DNA from: Maratus speciosus
Lineage: Eukaryota; Arthropoda; Arachnida; Araneae; Salticidae
DNA: 64,000 bases
Assembly (NCBI GenBank): GCA_963932465.1
Contig: OZ010786.1
Coordinates: forward strand, 271,902,411-271,966,410
Reading direction: 5' to 3'
Below are positions 57,469 through 64,000 of the stretch, piece after piece; the first letter of the stretch is position 1, and each line of letters opens with the position of its first letter. The notes beneath the pieces are model-generated. The model searched no databases and was not told the origin of the DNA. It saw only the letters and a list, made by a program, of their open reading frames with translations. Position numbers and translations under genes: made by a program.

Positions 57469-57683
57469 CTATCAAAAAATTGACCATTACAGTACATTAT
57501 ATAGTTTCTGAGAAAGAAAAGGTACCAATTGGAAGCCTCTGAGAGTAATGGATTGTAAAATGAGTCAGAAAATAAGCAGTTTGGATTTGAATACACCCTT
57601 ACGATGAATTTTTTTCTTCAACCGCTATATATTTTTAATTTGTTTTTGCTGTAAGAATTGTTCCTATCCAAAATTTGTCTATA
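57469..57683 (+). repeat. Left flank: unit of a repeat continued after the LTR element
   Basis: The first part is the continuation of the 51380-51703 line (AAAATAAGCAGTTTGGATTT). From 57604 on, a line with TTTTTTCTTCAACCGCTAT and TTCCTATCCAAAATTTGTCT is the same repeat that resumes at 63605. Confidence 0.6.
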
Positions 57684-57688
57684 TAGAT

Positions 57689-58613
57689 TGTGATGTAGCA
57701 ATCACATTTATTATTTATTTTTTAAATTGTAATGCAGCATTATTATCTCATGTTTTAAACTATTTATTTTCAACGCAAAACATCGTTCAAATCGTTTTTT
57801 TTTCTTTCCTTTTTACCACAAGTAACAGAACCTTTGATTTCAGATTTTCCCCCTCTTCCTGATCTATTTTTAGATTAAGCGTGACGTCGACCGCGTCATA
57901 TTGGAGGTGTGTCTCTCTCCTCTTGCCTTTTGACTGTAGTTTCGTTTTTCCGTGCTGTCATTCGTTCTACAATTAATACGTAAATTTAATTTAACAAATA
58001 GATTTAAATCATTTCTGGAGGTAGTTTTGTAAACCCCTTTTATGTAGTATATATATCAATGCAGCCAGTTTTTTAACAGATTTTAAGATAGGATCAGATT
58101 TTAAGATTTTAAAATTTACGAAAGTATGTATTATTTTTGACAATGTGATTTGTCGTTTGAATTTCGGGCCTTAGCGCCTAAATTCAAAGAGCGATGTTTT
58201 TCGATAGCTACATCTCGATATCTAAAAGTTTATCTTCGGTCTCTGGTTTTTTTTTTTATTTAACGCATATTTGATTTCGGACTTTTTATTATCAAGACCT
58301 TCTTTAAAAAATGATTTTAACCAGTATTAATCTTTATCATGGAATTACTTCCAAGTTTTAATAATTCTACGTGGAACGCTCTTCGAATGTGTACAGTGAC
58401 CTACTTCTCCTAATTACCTTCCACCTCTCAAAGTGAATCAACGAATAAAGAAGATTTTTACAACTGCTGTCTCTTCAATGTGTCTACTGTTGTCATTTAA
58501 GTAAGACTATTCCTTTTATTTTTACTGCAAGTCAACCTTATCATCTTTACTATACGATCACTCTATTCTCGCCACTTATGTTTATTCTCAACATTTAAAT
58601 TTACATCGTCACA
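57689..58613 (+). repeat. 5' LTR of the LARD-like element
   Basis: 925 bp, direct repeat of 62678-63599. It contains TGACGTCGACCGCGTCATA, a CRE-like palindromic patch, near 57881. Confidence 0.92.
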
Positions 58614-58615
58614 TT

Positions 58616-58628
58616 TGGTTTCCGTGAC
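58616..58628 (+). promoter_or_regulatory. Candidate primer binding site
   Basis: TGGTTTCCGTGAC begins two bases after the 5' LTR. Position and TGG start fit a tRNA primer site; the tRNA is not identified. Confidence 0.5.
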
Positions 58629-61600
58629 AAAAAAAGAACAGTCGGCGTTTTTGCTTTTTTATTACAACGTAATGCCTTAAATAATAACTTAATGACTGTA
58701 TTTTTATACCGTATTTTTGACGATTGATGCATTCTTTTTAAAGAAAATTTTTGTTCTCAAATAGATGAACTGCTCTTTTAAATGGAATTCTGAAAATGTT
58801 TTAGCATTATAATTGCTGTTATTTTTTTTTTTGCAATATTTTCTGTTCTTATAAAAAGAAAACGTAATCTTTTTCAATCTTAGAAGAAATTCTGTTCCTG
58901 AAAATTATTCCTAACTGAATTTTCTTTTGCATAAAATTTTGGAGATTTGTTACTTTTATAGAAAAATTCTGACGTAAATTCAAATAAATTGATTTAAAAT
59001 TATTATTTTTTTAATGGAATTTTAAGAAAATTATAATATTCTGTTGTTCTCAGATGGAACATTTTGCTGTTTTAACGGCTGAAGATCGATCAAACATCGT
59101 AATGAAAATTTTGTTCTCAAGTTTTATTTGCAATACTTATTCCATGATTTTAAATTTTTGAGCATAGCATAGTTTAAAAAAAAAAAAAAATCCGTTACTG
59201 GTTTTCATTTTGAGATATGTCTTGACAAAATTATTGCTGTTTTTAAATTTTTGAAGAATGAAATATTATTTTAAAAATCAAGAAATTTATTTATTTATTC
59301 TCTAATTTATTTATTCTTATGGTGCATTAAAAGATATTTATAATAGAAAATCTTTAATGAATTTTGAAATTCTGAAATGAATTCTAAAAATTGTTCTCTG
59401 ATTTTAAGAACAAATTTATTTAACAAGAGGCTATGGTTTTTTTATACTTATTCTCATATTGGGTTTTTAAATTTTATTTTATGGCACTTATATATTGAAA
59501 TAAAATATTTAATGAATTTGAAGATATATTATGAAAATTAAGATATTTATTGAAGCAAATTATTTTTTTCCCTTGGAATCTGTGATAATTATTGAAGTTT
59601 AAATTATTTTACTGAAATTCTTCTCATCTATTACTTGCAAAGGAGCTGAAGTTCTTCATGAAATTCGTAGCTGCAATATATCCTGCATGATTTTTTGAAG
59701 TCTTCTCTGCTTTTAAATGTATCAATTTATAATTTTTGTTCCAAAAATACCTCCAATAACTTTTTATAAAAAATATATCTAACTTGCTTGTACCACCTTC
59801 CACTTTTATTCTCAAGATATTTTTGTCATCTAGTGCACGATTTGACTGCTAATATCGATTTTGGTGTTTGGTGAGTGCAGTGTTCCTTTATAAAATTTCA
59901 AGAACTCTGCTTTCTACAAACTGTTATGATAATTCCCAGTGCTTCAATTTTCCAGAATTATGTAGCTTCATCAAAATTTAATGACATATTTTTTTTTTTT
60001 TGCTTAAAGAAGAAATTAAAAAAATTCATTCTCCTGTATCATCCTCATGACTGAAATAGTTTGATAAAATTTATTCTACATGTTCAAATATAACAATAAC
60101 TCATCTTTCTTATTCACATTTACTTACCTGCTGAAGTTGCCTTCAAGAGTGTTGTTATTAATCCATTTTTTGAAACGCTTCTCTGGTGTGTGGAAATGTT
60201 GTTCTGAAAGTACTGAAAATATTATAATACATACCTGCAAAAAAAAAAAAAAAAAAAAAAATTCTGTTCCTCATTTACAGCAACCAATAAAGATTTGTGC
60301 TCCATTTTCGGCTTTGGTGTTCCTGGTGAATTCTCAGTGATTTATGTAGTAAAAAAATCCATTTATTTCTGATCTTCTCCAGTGTGTTTTTGAAGTTGGT
60401 TTTGATGCTAAATCAGTATGTATACATATTATTTTTTCATAAACAATAGAATTTCCCAGTCAACGTTTACTTGTGAGCGGAAAATTTTCATCCTTACATA
60501 GGGTAAGCAGCAAAGTTTCATCCTCGCATTGGAAATGTTTGACTTCTACATTATACCATATTCTACAAATATTTATAAAATTTAATGTTATTTGAATTAC
60601 AGAAAATGTTTAAGCTCAAGAATGTTTGTTTATTTGCTTATTTCTGAAGATTTTTATATGTCAATTATTAGTATAGTGCCTTTTCCTTATTTCATAACCC
60701 AATTGCTTCAAAATTTTTAATCTGCCATATGCCTCACTTTTTCAATTTTATGTAAGAAATTATTTTAAATTGATTATGAAGATATTTTTTAAAATGAAGA
60801 AAATTTTTATTTGCACCTTTCATATGAAGAAAAGCACAAGTTCTTAGTGAAAATATTTACCAGCGCATCTTTTTTTGAAGTGTTCATCAGTGAATCTTCA
60901 ACAATTCTCTAAGAAATTATATATATATTTTTAAAAAAAGTGCTTCTTCACTACCGATTTTGACTACCGATCTTGTCCTCTACTCATCATGGTGTATGTG
61001 TTTATATCATCCTTAAGTGCAGTGTTACTCCTAAATGTACCACCATGGATTGTCTTCTTTTTGCCAGCATTGTCTACCGATTTTTCCTTCAAAGTATATT
61101 CACCAAATTCTGCTAAATATTCATAATTGGTGATGTGTTGTTGTGCTAACTGTGCCTTTTTTTCAACAAAATAGAAGTGTTTAATAGTTCACAGTACTAT
61201 TCATATCCAACCATTTGTGGTTTATACCAAGAGCTTCTTTACATCTGTAAAATACACTTTTTTTTTTCTTTTTTCTATGCTGAATTATTTGATTATCTCT
61301 TGCACAAGATCTCAGAGGTCTCTTATGCGCATTGGAGTCTGCTGTATTTTTGTGTTTTGTATAAATGTGTTTACAGAGTTACTGAATGTGTCCACTGGCC
61401 ATGGTATCATGAAGGATTGTCTGTTTACTCTACAATATTTTTTAAATTTTTACAGCTCTTTAATTTAATTTCAACTGTTGTTTAAAGTTAATTTAATATA
61501 ATTTTTCTTTACAAGCATAGAAACTTAAATTTAAATTTTACTATTAAATTATTGAAGGAATTAAACTAAATATTTTTATGGTACACTTGTTTGGTAATTT

Positions 61601-61733
61601 AAATTTTTTCCTGATTATGACAATTTTTTTTTAACTATTATTATGATTAATGAAATTTAAGTCCTAGGTTGTCGGAATATAAAAGTAAAATATTCTCGAC
61701 TTTCTCATTGCAATTTATTTTTATAAATATGCA

Positions 61734-62110
61734 GAAAATTGATTAGTAGAAATGATTTATTTATTCATTTTGAATGTTTCAATATTTATGAGAAAATTGA
61801 TTAGTAGAAATGACTTGTTCATTTTGAATGTTTCAATATTTATGAGAAAATTGATTAGTAGAAATGATTTATTTATTCATTTTGAATGTTTCAATATTTA
61901 TGAGAAAATTGATTAGTAGAAATGATTTATTTATTCATTTTGAATGTTTCAATATATGAGGAAATTGATTAGTAGAAATGACTTGTTCATTTTGAATGTT
62001 TCAATATATGAGGAAATTGATTAGTAGAAATGACTTGTTCATTTTGAATGTTTCAATATTATGAGAAAATTGATTAGTAGAAATGATTTTTCATTTCGAA
62101 TGTTTCAATT
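61734..62110 (+). repeat. Minisatellite, seven units of 51-58 bp
   Basis: Each unit has ATTGATTAGTAGAAATGA and CATTTTGAATGTTTCAAT. Some units carry an extra TTTATTTATT. Located in the 3' half of the LARD interior. Confidence 0.9.
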
Positions 62111-62665
62111 TATGATTTATTTTTCCTAGGCAGTCAGAGTATTCAGAGAGGGTACTTCTGACTTTATGTTGCTTTACTTTTGCAACTTTATAAATTTTGA
62201 TTCATAAGTGTACCTTATTTTTTTAACTTATTGAATTCAAAAAATTTTTTTGTGGTCTCTTTTGGCTAAAAATTTATTTAGCTTTTGGATTTATAAAATT
62301 TTAAAATATTAAGAGTAATATTTTAATTTATAGAGATCATTTTACACAGGAAGGTGCCTTTCTTTGCCTGTGATTGCAATGGGGCTTAATATTATTGTAT
62401 ACTATCATGTTATGTATACTATTGAAATTTGAATGTACTACTTGATGTATATTCTTTTTTCTTTCTCTTTAGGTCACTGTACATGTACGTTCCCTAATTG
62501 TGCAAATGCACTTAAAATTTTTATTATGACTTTTAAATTTTAACTTAAATTTTATTCTACATTTTTTTTGCTCCTTGGCTTTTAAAATTTTGTTTTCCCT
62601 TTGTTGAAAAAGCTCTTTCAAGATTTACCTTTTTCACATTTTGGTCATCCAAAATTTTGTTCGGC

Positions 62666-62677
62666 AAATGGGGGTAA
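62666..62677 (+). promoter_or_regulatory. Candidate polypurine tract
   Basis: AAATGGGGGTAA-like purine-rich bases directly precede the 3' LTR. Confidence 0.6.
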
Positions 62678-63599
62678 TGTGATGTAGCAATCACATTTAT
62701 TATTTATTTTTTAAATTGTAATGCAGCATTATTATCTCATGTTTTAAACTATTTATTTTCAACGCAAAACATCGTTCAAATCGTTTTTTTTCTTTCCTTT
62801 TTACCACAAGTAACAGAACCTTTGATTTCAGATTTTCCCCCTCTTCCTGATCTATTTTTAGATTAAGCGTGACGTCGACCGCGTCATATTGGAGGTGTGT
62901 CTCTCTCCTCTTGCCTTTTGACTGTAGTTTCGTTTTTCCGTGCTGTCATTCGTTCTACAATTAATACGTAAATTTAATTTAACAAATAGATTTAAATCAT
63001 TTCTGGAGGTAGTTTTGTAAACCCCTTTTATGCAGTATATATATCAATGCAGCCAGTTTTTTAACAGATTTTAAGATAGGATCAGATTTTAAGATTTTAA
63101 GATTTACGAAAGTATGTATTATTTTTGACAACGTGATTTGTCGTTTGAATTTCGGGCCTTAGCGCCTAAATTCAAAGAGCGATGTTTTTCGATAGCTACA
63201 TCTCGATATCTAAAAGTTTATCTTCGGTCTCTGGTTTTTTTTTATTTAACGCATATTTGATTTCGGACTTTTTATTATCAAGACCTTCTTTAAAAAATGA
63301 TTTTAACCAGTATTAATCTTTATCATGGGATTACTTCCAAGTTTTAATAATTCTACGTGGAACGCTCTTCGAATGTGTACAGTGACTTACTTCTCCTAAT
63401 TACCTTCCACCTCTCAAAGTGAATCAACGAATAAAGAAGATTTTTACAACTGCTGTCTCTTCAATGTGTCTACTGTTGTCATTTAAGTAAGACTATTCCT
63501 TTTATTTTTACTGCAAGTCAACCTTATCATCTTTACTATACGATCACTCTATTCTCGCCACTTATGTTTATTCTCAACATTTAAATTTACATCGTCACA
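62678..63599 (+). repeat. 3' LTR of the LARD-like element
   Basis: 922 bp, direct repeat of 57689-58613. Small differences include a shorter T-run near 63234. Confidence 0.92.
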
Positions 63600-63604
63600 T
63601 AGAT

Positions 63605-64000
63605 GTTGTAGATAATATTAAGAAGATATATGATAAATGCTTGGGGTTTTTATATCTTTTGAATTGACGGTGTTATGGATTTTTTTCTTCAAACGCCCTT
63701 TTTGTTTTCGTTTTTAATTTTTTTTGCGGTACGAATTGGTCCTATCAAAAACTTGTGAATATAAAAGTTGTAGATAATGTTAAGGAGATTCATGGTAAAA
63801 TTAATTGGATTTGATATCTTGAGAATTGACGAAGTTATGAATTTTTTCTCCCAAAAACCCTATTTTTTGCGGCCCTTGAGCCCATTTTTATCTTTATCAA
63901 AAATCTGTGATACACAAATTTTTGGCCCTATTTTTAGAAGTAATAAAAACTTTAAACTGATTCGATATGTACAAAATTTAAGAAGTTATGGGGTTTTTTT
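63605..64000 (+). repeat. Diverged tandem repeat at the right edge
   Basis: Lines with GTTGTAGATAAT-TTAA near 63605 and 63768, and GAATTGACG--GTTATG near 63662 and 63823, suggest units of about 160 bp. The same repeat lies to the left of the LTR element, so the element inserted in this array. Confidence 0.6.

Larger units (their letters stand above)
58614..62677 (+). other. Non-coding interior of the LARD-like element
   Basis: AT-rich, with A- and T-runs (for example 60240-60260). Lines such as TTCTGAAAAT, TTTGTTCTCAAnT and TTCTGTTCCT recur loosely, suggesting old internal repeats. Open frames at 60080-60340 and 61177-61485 show no domain and are not supported as genes. Confidence 0.6.
57684..63604 (+). 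mobile_element. LARD-like non-coding LTR retrotransposon
   Basis: LTRs of 925 bp (57689-58613) and 922 bp (62678-63599) are nearly identical, with about eight small differences by eye. Both start TGTGATGTAGC and end CATCGTCACA. TAGAT at 57684-57688 and 63600-63604 is an exact 5-bp target duplication. The internal 4.06 kb has no Gag or Pol motif in any frame I examined, only short AT-rich frames. Long LTRs plus a long non-coding interior define a LARD. Strand is set by the primer site and purine tract. Confidence 0.88.

Noticed and set aside
61177..61485. 102-codon frame in the LARD interior as a retrotransposon protein
   Set aside because: No Gag, Pol or Env motif, and two overlapping frames of similar length exist in the same T-rich stretch.

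Overview
The window looks like nuclear DNA of an arthropod, possibly a spider or other arachnid. It is very AT-rich and intron/intergene-like. I recognise no cellular protein gene in it. It carries Ty3/gypsy retrotransposons with arthropod-type gag and pol, a Merlin transposon, a mariner relic, hAT and piggyBac-type (TTAA) miniature elements, a tRNA-derived SINE and long tandem arrays. The arachnid guess rests on the overall look of these families and is inference.

Layout. 1-11.9 kb: non-coding DNA with a TA-flanked element (1183-3128, holding a SINE), a 1.45 kb foldback element (3621-5072), a Tc1-like MITE (5401-6465), several smaller inverted-repeat elements and tandem duplications, and an unusual 42-bp perfect inverted repeat around a tRNA-like core (11782-11932). 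12-17 kb: no gene seen. 17.0-23.5 kb: a second TA-flanked element split by a decayed gypsy retrotransposon with 289-bp LTRs (17648-23176), itself split by a TTAA MITE. 24.6-40.6 kb: two members of a family with arrays of about 325-bp units. The second member seems to have been broken apart by a Merlin transposon (29600-37663). Merlin in turn carries self-nested Merlin MITEs and a younger minus-strand gypsy element (31121-37370), and that element carries a 1.4 kb TTAA element in its integrase.

41.5-44.1 kb: nested TA-flanked elements with a probable pogo-like DNA-binding remnant. 48.3-49.1 kb: an internally deleted mariner. 51.7-57.5 kb: a 5.7 kb hAT-type element with 8-bp target duplications, filled with tandem repeats and nested poly-G MITEs. 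57.7-63.6 kb: a non-coding LTR element (LARD-like) with two nearly identical 925-bp LTRs and a 5-bp target duplication.

The window is therefore a stratified record of transposition. The most informative signals are nested insertions whose removal, with one target-site copy, restores a reading frame, and a set of TA-flanked elements built from short phrases repeated in both orientations.
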